Positions 13,508 to 24,921 of a DNA stretch of 64,000 nucleotides are shown here, piece after piece. Every line of letters starts with the position of its first letter. Positions within the stretch are counted from its first letter, which is position 1. Source of the DNA: Chrysomallon squamiferum (taxonomy: Eukaryota > Mollusca > Gastropoda > Neomphalida > Peltospiridae); the NCBI GenBank assembly GCA_012295275.1, contig CM022679.1:17560342-17624341 (forward strand), given 5' to 3'. The translations under genes were made by a program, and so were the position numbers. The notes under the pieces were generated by a model. That model did no database searches. It was not told the origin of the DNA and saw only the letters and a program-made list of their open reading frames with translations.

Positions 13508-15842
13508 AAAATAATCAACTCAGTGAACTTAGGATAATGCATGAACAAGTTAATATAAAATTGATGTTACTTTTAGAAAGGTAAATGTTTTCTTTAAAAA
13601 TGAAATCACTTTTATGAAACAGATATTTGTACTCTTTCACTGCTTGACAGTTGTTATCCATGGGATGAAGATTTTCTTTTTCTTTTTTTATGTAAAATTT
13701 TAAATCCTGTATGCATATTTCTGCTAGATGACATTTTAAGAAACTAAAATTACTATTTGATCAAAAAACATTGTTTAACAGATCGTCATTAATTATACTT
13801 TTTTGCATAGAGAATAGTGAGACATTATTAGAGGATTACTGAGACAGACTGAAAGTGTCACAGACAAAAACAGGGTGTTATTGAGAGAGAGTCAGAGAAT
13901 TAAAGTGTCACTGAGATAATGGGAGACACTGATGATTAAGATACATTAACAATGCTGAGGCAGTGGGAAATGAAATAGAAAAATTAATGCTTTGTTAAAT
14001 TCAGGATATTAATATACGTACAAAGTGACAACAGAAACGTTTTTTATGGAATTCTTGCAAGGGTTCTTTTACCATCTGTCTAGAGATGTTTAAACCTAAT
14101 TAATTATTGAGTTGTGTGATAAAGATGTATATGAAACAATGCATTAATTGTATCTCTATTCTACAAAACCTAAAAATATGCAATTTGTGCACACATATTC
14201 ATGAAAAAAAATGGCTGACAAAGACCGTTGCAACCAGCTCATTTCCCCTAAGAAAACTTTCAAAAGGAAAAAACAAAATTTAAAGACATCCTTTTTCATT
14301 TTATCAAATAGAAACAGATTATGTTTTTTATTATTGTTTTCTCCTTTCTTTAAAATAATTAATCATGAAATATTCAGAGATTTCAGAAATTACTTTCTGC
14401 ACCTAAACTAATTTCAAAGAAAAGGTTAAATTCTTAAAAGTGTATATATATTTTTTTACCATATACTAATTTGTAATAGTTTTCTAAAAAGTTTAAGGAA
14501 GGTTTGGCAATGTTTTTACCTTTTGTTAAAAGCAGCAGCTGAATTTGATTTCTGACTGTAATTACCTAAATATTTTAATAATAACAATGATAAAACTATT
14601 TTAATACTAAATGTTTGAGAGGTTCCAAGATTAGTTGATCTGATTATTCAATTTATACAAAACATATTCTTCTAAAATAATAATAGTAATAATAATTGGT
14701 CATGTATTTGAATTACTGTAAATATCCTATGAAATAATGCATTACAAAAATACTCACTAGTTTATTTGCTGTTACAACAAATGATCAGCAACAAATGTTT
14801 TTACCAAAAAAAAAGTTAAATAAATGTAACAGACACAGTTTATAATTAGCAATTATAATGACTTAAACACAAACTTCTGATAATAAATAGTTTCAGTTAT
14901 TTTAAACAGAAATATATTTCTAACATTTCTTAAATATATTAAATGAAATACTCTTATAAACTATAACTTGAAGTTTTTATCTGATCTGGTCATGTCTTGG
15001 AATGTCTGTATCTTAAAATGTTTAAGTAAAATGAAAAATAATAAATAAATAAATAAATAAATAATAATAATAATGATAATAATAATAATCATGATTGAAA
15101 AAAAATAAAAAGAAGATATACAACAATATACAAAATAAATTACTGTAACTATGATTTAAAAAAATAATAATCAATAATTTTTAACATTTTTGAAACAATT
15201 TCAGTATTCATTTCAGTATGATGTGAATTATAAATTATTATCACAAATGATCTGGTTCCTGATTCTTATAAGTGATTTCAACAGTGACATGTAATACAAA
15301 AACAAATTCATGAAACAGATGAATAAATGGATAAATCTAAAATGTTTTCACTGAAGTCTGGGCTTTGTACATTTGTTATATTCATATTGCTGCTTACGTG
15401 AATCTGGTCAATGTTAACACTGCTGTTTAGCACAGTAAACACATATTTAAAACACTGGCATTTGTGATGAACTATTTTCTGTATCTGCAACTCCACTGTA
15501 AAGCAATAAAAATGAAATTGCTTGAAAAACAATCATGTCAAATCATGAGGAAAACCAACCCTCTTACCTACAGTATATAAATCTGACGAAATACTGTAAT
15601 AATTTAACAAAGCTTGACAACACAGACTAAAATTTTAAAATCTGTAACATATAAGAAAATAATGAAAACTAATAATTGTAACATTTCACAAAGATTATAA
15701 CCAAAATAACCATATTAATTGTTACAGTGAATACCATAAATGTTCTGAAAAACTAATTTTTAAAGCTTTAGTGTGGAGTAAGGCATCAAATTGTACAACA
15801 AAGACAGCTTTTATCAGCAATCAGCCACAAATGAATAAATTT
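13508..15842. other. Intergenic DNA and probable STAMBP 3' UTR
   Basis: No exon recognised. The part nearest 15842 is probably the 3' UTR of the minus-strand STAMBP gene. The first minus-strand AATAAA below its stop is at 14766-14761. A 66-codon plus-strand ORF at 14211 has no recognisable features. TAA/AAT simple repeats occur near 15035-15090. Confidence 0.4.
14761..14766 (-). terminator. Candidate poly(A) signal of STAMBP
   Basis: TTTATT on the plus strand, AATAAA on the minus strand, about 1.08 kb beyond the STAMBP stop. It is the first one met downstream; use is unproven. Confidence 0.3.
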
Positions 15843-18800
15843 TCATTTTCTTCTATAATCGGATAGCACAGCTGTTTCATTCTCAAGTACTGTCACATGT
15901 TCACATTGCTGAAACAAAGAAAATAACTTTACTGTACATATATTTATAAACAACATAATAGAAAAATTTGGTGATTAACATATAACTGTTTTAATCAAAA
16001 TCTATATACTGGAATGAATTATTTGTATTTAAGACCACTGAATTAAGGCTCGAGCAATACAATTCTGAGAAACAAATAATTACAAGTAACATGAAGCAAT
16101 CTTTTACTGATTAAAAACTGAATATATAGGTCACATTCCTTCCTGCAGAATAAAGTAAGATATACATTTTATCTGATATTTTAACATTTTAAAGATTTAC
16201 CTCAAAAAGAGGAGGCTCTTTGTTATGATAATGAAATCCTTTTTCTTTACATTTTCCTATAGTGTCAAGCCCTCTGTCTGTTGTTAGACGGAAGATACCT
16301 GTTCTGTAAATACATTACAAAATATTAAATTGTCATCCAACTTTTTTTATTTTTTTATTATTATTTTAGGAGGGGCTCACCCAAAATAATTTATTTTTTT
16401 AACATTCTGCAAACTACATAAAAATCACTAACATCATCTGCTTACAGTTTCTGGCTATAAAATTTTGGTTGTTGTTTTTGGATCATCTTCTTGAGTTTGC
16501 CAGCCATGCTTACTTGATAACAGACTATTAGTCCATGTGACAGGTCGAACTTATATACCAAACTGATGAACAGATCCAATATGGATATTGGTAAAATAGC
16601 TACAACTTTTGACCAAAATTGCTTAGGAACCATGCAGTTTTGACTATGTTGTTCTATATAAAATTCTGCACATACTGATATATAGTTATTTATAATACAT
16701 TTACTAAAATCAATAAATCTGGCTGAAAAAGACAGAATTTTCCTACTTTTTTTTTTATGACATAACTCAAGAAATTTTTTTTCATTTTTAATTAAGGCAT
16801 CTTCAGGCCAATTATTCTCTAAGTGAACCAACACCTTGCTCCCACTATCATTCCCCAGCATAGCTCAAAAGCAAAATTAAAAAACAAATAACTGAGAATA
16901 CAAAGCTTTCACTGTTATAAAATCAATACTTAGAAAATGTTTATTCAAATTTTTGTTGTTTTAGAAGGTTTAACATATAAATCAGTTCATCATGGAAAAG
17001 AAATATTACAGTTAAAAATAATAATAATAAAACAAAAACAAAGAAATCTCAGAGATATTTTTATGTCACCTACTCTTGAAATTTGGGAGAGTGAACAATG
17101 GCAATAGCTTCTGGTAGCATCTTCTGATAGGGAAACTGTGAGTGTAGATCAACACTTGAAAGAAATGCTGTCTGTGTTGGGTGGGTCTGTAAGATAAATA
17201 ACCACTTACTTTAATCCTGAACATCTACTGCTGGAAAAAAATAATATGAAACAGAACATGTTTTAATTTCATTTTCAGAATTTCTACAAATAAAAAGTTG
17301 TGTAAGTAAATTTTAATAACTAAAATAATTCTTTAATTTTGTTGCTGATCAAGATATGGTCCCAGTTTACAGTGAAATGTAAAATAATAAATTATTTAAT
17401 TATTGGGTCTGTGAGCTATGGAAGTTTTGAAATGGTGGTGTTTCACTAGATATTTTAGATAAGTGTAAAAGAAAAGATTGTTTACATGAATCCAGCCCAA
17501 TGTTATAAGATTACGTTTGTCTTGATAATCTATCAGATCTTCCTCAAACTCCATGTCACAGCTATCAGGTGTACCCCTTTGGTGAGGTATAAACAAGTTG
17601 GTGATGTGAAATTCATTTTTAGACTGAAAAAGAAAATTAAAAATTTATATAAAATGCCCTTTAAACTTAAATTTAAAACATACATGTTAAATATACTCTC
17701 CCAAAAAAGAAATGCAAAATGGTTGATTTCTTAGATAACTATTGTAAACTGACACATATCAATGTACACACTATGAATATAATGACATTTGGTGATTCAA
17801 ACATATAGCTTTTGTTACAGTCACCAAAAAGCAGGTAACACAAAATAAAGGTTATGGTCGTGTTTATTAGCCAAAACATCCCCGCATGCAAAACACATTA
17901 CCAGTGCATGTTCATGTGCGGCACATGAAACTTGAATACGAGGGTTATAAAAATGCAAGGTTTCTGAATACTTCTGTTCGTTATTTTTGTTCTGACCCAA
18001 CATCAAACAAATGCCACAACTGAGTGAATGCATCGAAACAACGCCATCGGCCATTTACAAGCTGGCGAATCCTTCTCAGCCATAGCCTGGATGTTCCACG
18101 TATCCCCAAGCATCATCTTGAGAATATGGTATCAGTTCCAGCAACACCAAACACATGACCGTCCCAGATCTGGGAATCCATGTGTAACCACCAGGGCCCA
18201 AGACTGCTAAATACAGGTACTTCATCTACGGGAAAAAACCCATAATGGCAACCTCTACTGCTTCAGGAATACCAGGTCTGCATAGAATATTGGCTCAGAC
18301 AGTGCGCAATCATTTACGCGAGGCAGGTATTCGAGCCAACATCATCGACTACGATGTCAGTGGTGTCAAGTGCACAGAGTCTGGCCTCAATTATGATGGA
18401 AAACTGTCTGGTTTAGAGATGAAGCTCAATTTCTGCTTCATTGAGCTGATGGAAGATGTCGAGTTTACAGATGTCGAGGTGAATGTTTTGCTGCAAACTG
18501 CATACAGGAAGCGGACAGATTTGGCAATGATAGTGTGATGGTGTGGGCAGCAATCTCATACACTGGCAGGACCAACCTGGTTCACATCCAATGGCACAGA
18601 GATACCAAGATGATATTTTGCAGCCACATGTTGCTCCAATTATGAATAACGGCAACACTGTATTCCAGCACGACAATGCGAGACCACAAACAGCCAGACT
18701 CACGTACCTACACAACAATAACATTCAGGTCCTGCCCTGGCCCTGTAAATCTCCGGATTTGAACCCTACAGAGCATTTATGGGACGAGTTGGATAGACAA

Positions 18801-21800
18801 CTGAGGCAGCATCAACCACAGCCACAGAATCGTGCTCAGTTGGCATTATTACTACAGACAGAGTGGGCCACCATTCCACAAGGTTAAATTCGTAATGTCC
18901 TTACTGCCATGGGAAGGAGATGTTCTGGACTCCCATGGAGTGCTACAAGGTACTGATATTATACTGTTATAACCTTCAACTTTAACCTTTTCAATATTAA
19001 TGAATTGCAAAAGTGTGTGTAAAATGTGAACATTCTGCTGCATTTTGTTGATCCATTAGATAGATATTCCCAATGTCAATAAAATCTACTTTTGCGTTTC
19101 TTTTTCGTTAGAGTATATATTCGTGATCTATACAAATAATATTTGTTTAGTGTTTATAAATTCAAACAATTCTTCTTCTTGGAATATCATAAAATTGAAA
19201 AAAAATGAAAAAAAAAAAAAAAAAAAAGACTTTTGTCATCACTGTGTAAACCTGGTACATTCTATTTACCTTTTCTCCCTTTGTTTCTTTTTTTTAAAAA
19301 TCTTGGATAGAAACTTTCCATGTTATTAACATTTACAGTTCATGAATATTACCTGTTATCAGTGACAAATTTTTCTGTTAGGTATAATTGTCTCAATTCA
19401 CTTACCCTAAGATAAACATTATTACGTACTAATATTCTGCATTTAAAATTCCACATTCATGATAACCATAACCTTTAATACTTAAATTTTAATTCAGCAT
19501 TTATTTGTGATGAAAGTTTATAGATTTATCACACATACCAAAGAGCCAAAAAGAATGCCTAAAGTTTCTACATTCCTATCAGTATTGGGCTGGGCAAGTG
19601 CTGTGAACTGTATGATCAAGTCTCTTGGTACAGTGACATGTCGCAGTCCAGTTGCACCAAATGCACTATTGAAATGGTCGATCAGTGCTGGTTTTGTTGT
19701 CCTGTCTACAGATGGACTTGGTCCACTAGGAAATTATTATACTTATTTATTTTTGTAATTTATAAAGAGTAATAAATAAATAAACAAAATAGATTTCACA
19801 AAATTAAGAAGAAAACATTCTCGACCAATAACACATAAAGAAAAGCTCAAACTTAAACAGTAAATTAAAATTGTATTTTGATTCAGATATTTAACTGTAT
19901 TTTGTAATAAAATTTCCAACAAAATATTACTCATTAGAATATTACATTTTAAAAGAACATCAACAACATTTTAAGTCAAAAATAAAATCTAATAAAAAAA
20001 TTAAAGTATTTTTTCTCACCTAGGAATATCATTAATTGTTAGATTTTTCTTCAGCTCTCTGTCTGGTACATGTGGAACAGCATAGTCTTGTGTGGTAGGC
20101 TGTATGAAGGGTTCATAACCAAGGTCATTGGGCACAAATTCTAATGTACCTGAAGGCACAGTTGGTCGTTCATTGTTTAAACCACTAAGATTAGACACAC
20201 TGTTTTTGGCCATACTTTTCTTATCATCTGCTTGGGAAGCCTTTTTACGTTCCTCTTCTTGCAGTTCATGATAGCGTGCCTCTTGTTCTTTCATCCACTG
20301 CTCCTCAGATTCCAACTTTTGTTTCTTCAATAAAGCAAGTTCTTCCTGTTGAAGTCTTTCTTCTTCTTGTCTACGTTTTTCTTCTTCTATGGCCAATTCT
20401 TCTTTGCGTTTTCTCTGAAATTGTTAATATGGCTGACGTTCTGGAAACAGTTAATAAAAACTACTCCTACATATTCTTATCTATATTACTGAATAACTAA
20501 CTTGATTTCTGGACCTATGTTATTCACCACTGGGTGTTGACAATCACTACAGTTAAAAAAAAAGACAGGATATTTCACAGAGAAATGTGTTGTTTGATAA
20601 ATTTGAAAAGCACCATGTGATAAGTTGTAAGTTTGAAGACATTGTGACACTGAACAAGAATGCTATCAACTGGAAACAATGGCACTGCTTCCTGAATCTT
20701 CACTATATATAATGTTTTAAAAAGCAAGAAAATTTAAAGATGACTACAAAGAGAAAGGCTAACAAGTACTGTGCCAAAATGTTTGTGTGTAGTCAGGGTT
20801 GGGATAATTCGTAACTGTACTTCATAATTGGAATTAAACTTAACTGACCATCATAATGATAGTATTAATCAGATACCAGTTTTTGCACAATTTAAAATGA
20901 CAAAACTCTCAATAATGTGGATATATGTAATATTAATATGACATCTTTACAATATGTATACGGCAAACTTAATAATGACTTACATCAGTGCTTGTTCAGT
21001 TATGTTCTTAAATGTCAGATTAAGTTATTATTATGGTTTCATACATGTGATGTCATTACAAGCTCATCATTTCAGTGTAGTAATTGTTTTTTATCCACTC
21101 CACCAAAATACAAATATAAAATTATCAACCCTAAATTAAAGACTGACAACAAATGTCCTTGTCATTTTGTGTGAATGTTAGTAATTATCTCATTGGCTCC
21201 ACTGAAAATAAATAATAATCAAAGAATAATATTCAAAAAGTTAACGTAATTATTCTTTCAACAGAACAAAACAAAAATACAAACTTCAAATTCTTTACGC
21301 TTTTTCTGTTCTTCTTTATATTTCTGTTTAAGCTTAGACTTAATTTCTTCTGCCAAAGGAAATACCTGTTTCACTTTCTGTAAAAAAATAAATAAAAATT
21401 AAAAATTAAATAAAGTAAAATAAGAACATGAACATGCAAACAACAATAACAATAACAGAACTATTCCTTTTCTAAATTTTGAATGATTTAAAACTTCAAA
21501 ACCATATTAATTCACTGTGATCTGATGATGCAAATGTAGAAAAAATAAATAAATTTATTTAAATTCCCAATCTTATTTTTAAAATGGAAGAGAATCTGAT
21601 TTAATATTTTTAGCAAGTAAAGGTTAACAGGAGATTCATTTACATATTCAGCTATCTATTTCTAAACATATAATTTAAAACATATCCCTTCTATAGGTGA
21701 AATTTTATTATAAAATATTAATTTACAATTACCTTCTTAACTTCTTGAACATCTTTTGCTGATACAGTTCGATAATCAGGATGAGTAGGCAGTTGTTCAA

Positions 21801-22391
21801 TAAACAATCTGAAAACAAATTTATCTGTTTTGAATAATCTAATATTGCTACATATTGGCTGTAAGCATTTCCTTGTTAGAGAATTACTGTGACAAATTAA
21901 AGTTATATTTCAAGATGTTAAACTGAATTGTCAGTATATTATCTTTATTTATATAATGTTATTTATAATGTTTGAATGTTTGAAATGGTAGGGATGCACA
22001 AATCAGATGTACATACCTGTAGGGTAAACCAAAAATAGGTTTTAGGAAATAATTATTTATTACCAAACGAGCTCCCAATAAAATTAGTTAAAAAAATACA
22101 CGAGATGTTCAAATATGTCTGTTAGTACTGCTATACTTAAAACTAAATTAAGAAATTTTGAAAACGGTGATAAACTCACGTGATATACTTGGAATAAAGA
22201 ACAAAAGCACTTTCGAAATTTCCTTCATCCAAATATACAGTAGCCATTCTTATCATCTCACGACCTGTTCTGAAATACAATCGAGGTGGAATGGTTTTGT
22301 CCACTTCAACATGAGATCCATACTCACAGAGTGCCCGGACACGTGCAGCAGGATCCTCAATGTGAGAGAAAAGATTAACCACACTGGCCAT
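15843..22391 (-). CDS. STAMBP: STAMBP/AMSH-like JAMM deubiquitinase, complete, 9 coding exons
   Basis: In transcript order the exons are 22391-22180, 21808-21733, 21377-21285, 20414-20020, 19725-19539, 17623-17486, 17186-17074, 16303-16201 and 15908-15843, about 460 residues; human STAMBP has 424. Residues 1-100 are the helical USP8-dimerisation/MIT-like domain, followed by a long Glu/Lys/Gln coiled coil. PSVDRTTKP (263-271) fits the STAM SH3-binding motif PxV/I-D/N-RxxKP exactly. The C-terminal JAMM zinc-protease domain has Glu312 (in NVETLGIL) and [14 protein letters not shown] with His367, His369 and Asp380. The spacings 312-367 and 367-380 equal those of human AMSH. The family cleaves Lys63-linked ubiquitin on endosomes with ESCRT-0/STAM. 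A splice acceptor 5 bases before the ATG implies a non-coding first exon upstream. Confidence 0.95.
16442..16861 (-). CDS. Unrecognised 139-codon ORF inside STAMBP intron 7
   Basis: An uninterrupted ATG-to-stop frame on the same strand as STAMBP, within the intron between exons 7 and 8. It is the longest open frame in the window that is not an exon of a recognised gene. The translation is Lys-, Ile- and Ser-rich with a hydrophobic stretch ([15 protein letters not shown]), but I recognise no domain. An in-frame stop lies two codons before the ATG. A minus-strand AATAAA is at 16395-16390, about 47 bases after the stop, so a nested single-exon transcript is conceivable. The last codons overlap a donor-like CT|GTAAGC. 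Spliced into STAMBP at its phase-2 position it would stop early. It may be chance in A+T-rich DNA. Confidence 0.25.
   Translation of the reverse strand: MLGNDSGSKVLVHLENNWPEDALIKNEKKFLELCHKKKSRKILSFSARFIDFSKCIINNYISVCAEFYIEQHSQNCMVPKQFWSKVVAILPISILDLFISLVYKFDLSHGLIVCYQVSMAGKLKKMIQKQQPKFYSQKL
17696..19113 (+). mobile_element. Tc1/mariner-like transposon, inactive, in STAMBP intron 5
   Basis: Inverted ends of about 24 bp (left CTCTCCCAAAAAAGAAATGC.., right reverse-complement CTCTAACGAAAAAGAAACGC..) differ at about 4 positions. A TA dinucleotide flanks each side (17694-17695 and 19114-19115), as expected for Tc1 target duplication. The roughly 1.4-kb length is typical. The element lies opposite in orientation to STAMBP and takes up most of the 1.9-kb intron between exons 5 and 6. 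Confidence 0.9.
18011..18956 (+). pseudogene. Tc1-like transposase pseudogene
   Basis: The start MPQLSEC shifts frame to [18 protein letters not shown], the helix-turn-helix start of Tc1 transposases, and goes on to [29 protein letters not shown] gives the second DNA-binding part. VMVWAAI and [11 protein letters not shown] carry the second catalytic Asp region. [20 protein letters not shown] carries the third catalytic acid (DDE/D type), and the copy ends with the family-like ATRY. The pieces lie in different frames with several stops, so no functional transposase is encoded. Confidence 0.9.
21961..22054 (+). repeat. Left arm of a 95-bp inverted repeat
   Basis: Nearly identical, in reverse complement, to 24471-24565; I counted about three differences by eye. 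It includes GGGATGCACAAATCAGATGT. It lies in STAMBP intron 1, just downstream of coding exon 1 on the minus strand. Confidence 0.9.
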
Positions 22392-22825
22392 GATATCTGT
22401 TAAAAAAAAAATGAAACATGAAATGTAACCAAACTGCAATAAATGTACCTGTAGTGTGTGACTAATCAAATAAATTAAGAAATGAAGTTTTTTAATTATT
22501 TGGCTTAAATTATTACGAATTTTATTTATTTATTTTTTTTTTTTTTTTCATACATTATCATTACTTTAATTTTTGTGTTTGTTTATTTAAAAAATGGTTT
22601 GTTATTAATGCTTTCCTATTCAATCCCTAAACATAAAGAATCATAAAAAAAAAAAAAAACAAATACATTCTTTGTAAATTAAAAACATACTAAGATTGTA
22701 TAATTTACATTTAAGCTAAAGTATGACATGATAACAATATATTATACTCCACAACAAAAGCAAAATTATAACTATATTCTCTAACTTCAAACATTTCCTT
22801 TTAACAATTAGCAAATTTAAGTGTA

Positions 22826-23559
22826 CAGTATACCCTCACCTGTTCGCGGTTCCCCATTCGCGGCCCCGCATATTTGCGGGTTAGGCTCTTAACCCTATCA
22901 TATCGTATGCTGGTATACCAGGCTAGCGTCATAACATCATAAAAACAAATGCTCAGTAAACTGCACAAACAATATCAAATTTGTTCAATTATTATAGTAC
23001 AGTACGTATTTTTTTTATAAATGCATACACTGTATATACAGTGCATATTTTTTGTGACCGTGTATTAATAATGTTTTTAATTGCATATTATTACTGAATT
23101 GTATTATTATTACCTGAACTGTGCGTACTGTATTTATCTGTCTGTTTTGCCTTTAAATTTGTTCCACTTTCTGTCAATTCTAATACATATGTTGTACACA
23201 TAGAAAATGACTTTACGGTACAGTAATACTGTATGGGTAACTATGCTATGCAGTGTTACTGTCCTCCTGTACTTACGTTTCTTTCTGATTAAAATATTGT
23301 TTCAGTACAAAATTAAAATGTGTTTACATTATCATTACTACATTAGTGAAATACATAACTGCATGCAAAATTACTACATTATTACTGTATTAATGAGTAA
23401 GAGTGTCTTTAGAAAGTGTTTGGGAAGCATTTAGTACCGTATATAATCTCATAATGATAATAGACGTTTTAAAACTGCATCCAATATTCGCGGTTTTTCG
23501 CTATTCGCGATGGGGGGGGGTAAAGGAACGTAAACCCCGCGAATAGCGAGGGAATACTG
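22826..23559. mobile_element. Non-autonomous pogo/Tigger-like element (MITE-like)
   Basis: Ends CAGTATACCCTCACCTGTTC and, in reverse complement, CAGTATTCCCTCGCTATTCG are similar inverted repeats, each flanked by TA (22824-22825, 23560-23561). Further in, TTCGCGG blocks recur at both sides. CAGTA..CCCTCG..TTCGCGG ends and TA targets are typical of pogo/Tigger relatives. No transposase frame is present in about 730 bp, so it would need another element to move. It lies just upstream of the STAMBP coding start. Confidence 0.75.
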
Positions 23560-23716
23560 TACCTCTTTTAGTCTTTAGAATAATTTATATTTTAACTTAA
23601 TTTTGAAGTATATAATTCATTAATTGTGGTGGTCGTGGTTGTTCTGCAGTATAAATTACTAATAAAGCTTCTGTTTGTAAGTGAATAAGATTATTATAAA
23701 ATAATAATAATAATAA

Positions 23717-23751
<35 letters not shown>

Positions 23752-24470
23752 GGAAACACACATTAATTGTGTAACTATAACTTCGGGAGTCGTTCAACAA
23801 AATCACCGATTCTGTATGCAATGTTATACTGTCAGGTGCTTTATCCAGTTTATCGTCATAATCATCATGTATTGTTTTGCAGAATATTTACCATATATGT
23901 ACTGTATCAACGTTATATACTGTGACAAAATATACAATATCTCTTCTTAACGCATCTCTTTAATAATTGCCATTTGGTTACATTTTGATTAACTCATCGT
24001 CAACTTCCGGTGAGTAAATAACAGAACATAAGATTTAAATAACTATTCGGGCCACAATTAACATTGAAAATGCGGACAAAAAAAAAAAAAAAAAAAAAGT
24101 ATGTTTGTGGGTATATATATTGGTGATACAAACAAATAGTGTAATTATTTTGTTCATATTTCTATGTTATAGTTTCTTTTTCCTAATTTGAAAGTATCAA
24201 AATGTGTTGTGCCTGGAGTTAATCCTGTAAAAAATAAATGTCACAGTGATAAACAGATAAATAATCATTATTAAAGATAGGCCAGATATCGCTCTATATT
24301 CATGAACAACGGCATATTAAAATATTTGATCATTCTTTGACAAGAGCTAAATCGTCCAAGAATGCAATACAAGACCTATTCAGGCTATTGCTTGTACTGA
24401 ACGAGAGGGAATTTTGTCCGATGTCACGTGATTATATCTAGTGTTTATTTCTGATCTTATTGAAAGAGAA

Positions 24471-24565
24471 AATTATTTCCTAAAACCTATTTTTGGTTTA
24501 TCCTACAGGTATGTACATCTGATTTGTGCATCCCTACCATTTTTAAACATTCAAACATTATAAAT
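24471..24565 (-). repeat. Right arm of a 95-bp inverted repeat
   Basis: Partner of 21961-22054 in opposite orientation, about 2.4 kb away. The two arms enclose the first coding exon and probable promoter of STAMBP. This arm lies between STAMBP and the fucosidase gene. Confidence 0.9.
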
Positions 24566-24921
24566 AAATTAAAATATATAAATAAATAAATAATAACAAT
24601 AACAAGAAGTTAGTACATTTACACTTGGACCTTATCTAAGTCAAATGTAATTTTTTTTTTTTTTTTTTTTTTTTAGAAAACTCCAAAATATAACATATAA
24701 TGATATCTTGGAGTCAGCAAACAAATATGTATTATAGTATTACTATTAATACTATAACATATTTTTAAAAATTATTGATCGGCCCGCTGCTGATAGTTAA
24801 ATATACTAATATAGTACATTCGAATTTTTACACCGTTTACAAATCATGTGATTTTATTAGTCACATGATTATTTTTTTTTTTTTTTTTTTGTGTGTGATT
24901 TCTTTTCTTGCTGTTTGTAAA

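Larger units (their letters stand above)
22392..24921. promoter_or_regulatory. Divergent upstream region of STAMBP (-) and the fucosidase gene (+)
   Basis: The two genes are transcribed away from each other and share about 2.5 kb. It holds the pogo-like element, one inverted-repeat arm, and CTTCCGGT at 24005-24012, which is ACCGGAAG (ETS-type site) on the STAMBP strand. A non-coding STAMBP first exon probably starts near 24000. This is inferred from position and the motif; no start site is proven. Confidence 0.4.

Noticed and set aside
14211-14411. 66-codon ORF starting MADKDRCNQ
   Set aside because: Composition is typical of A+T-rich chance frames; no homology recognised and no splice context.
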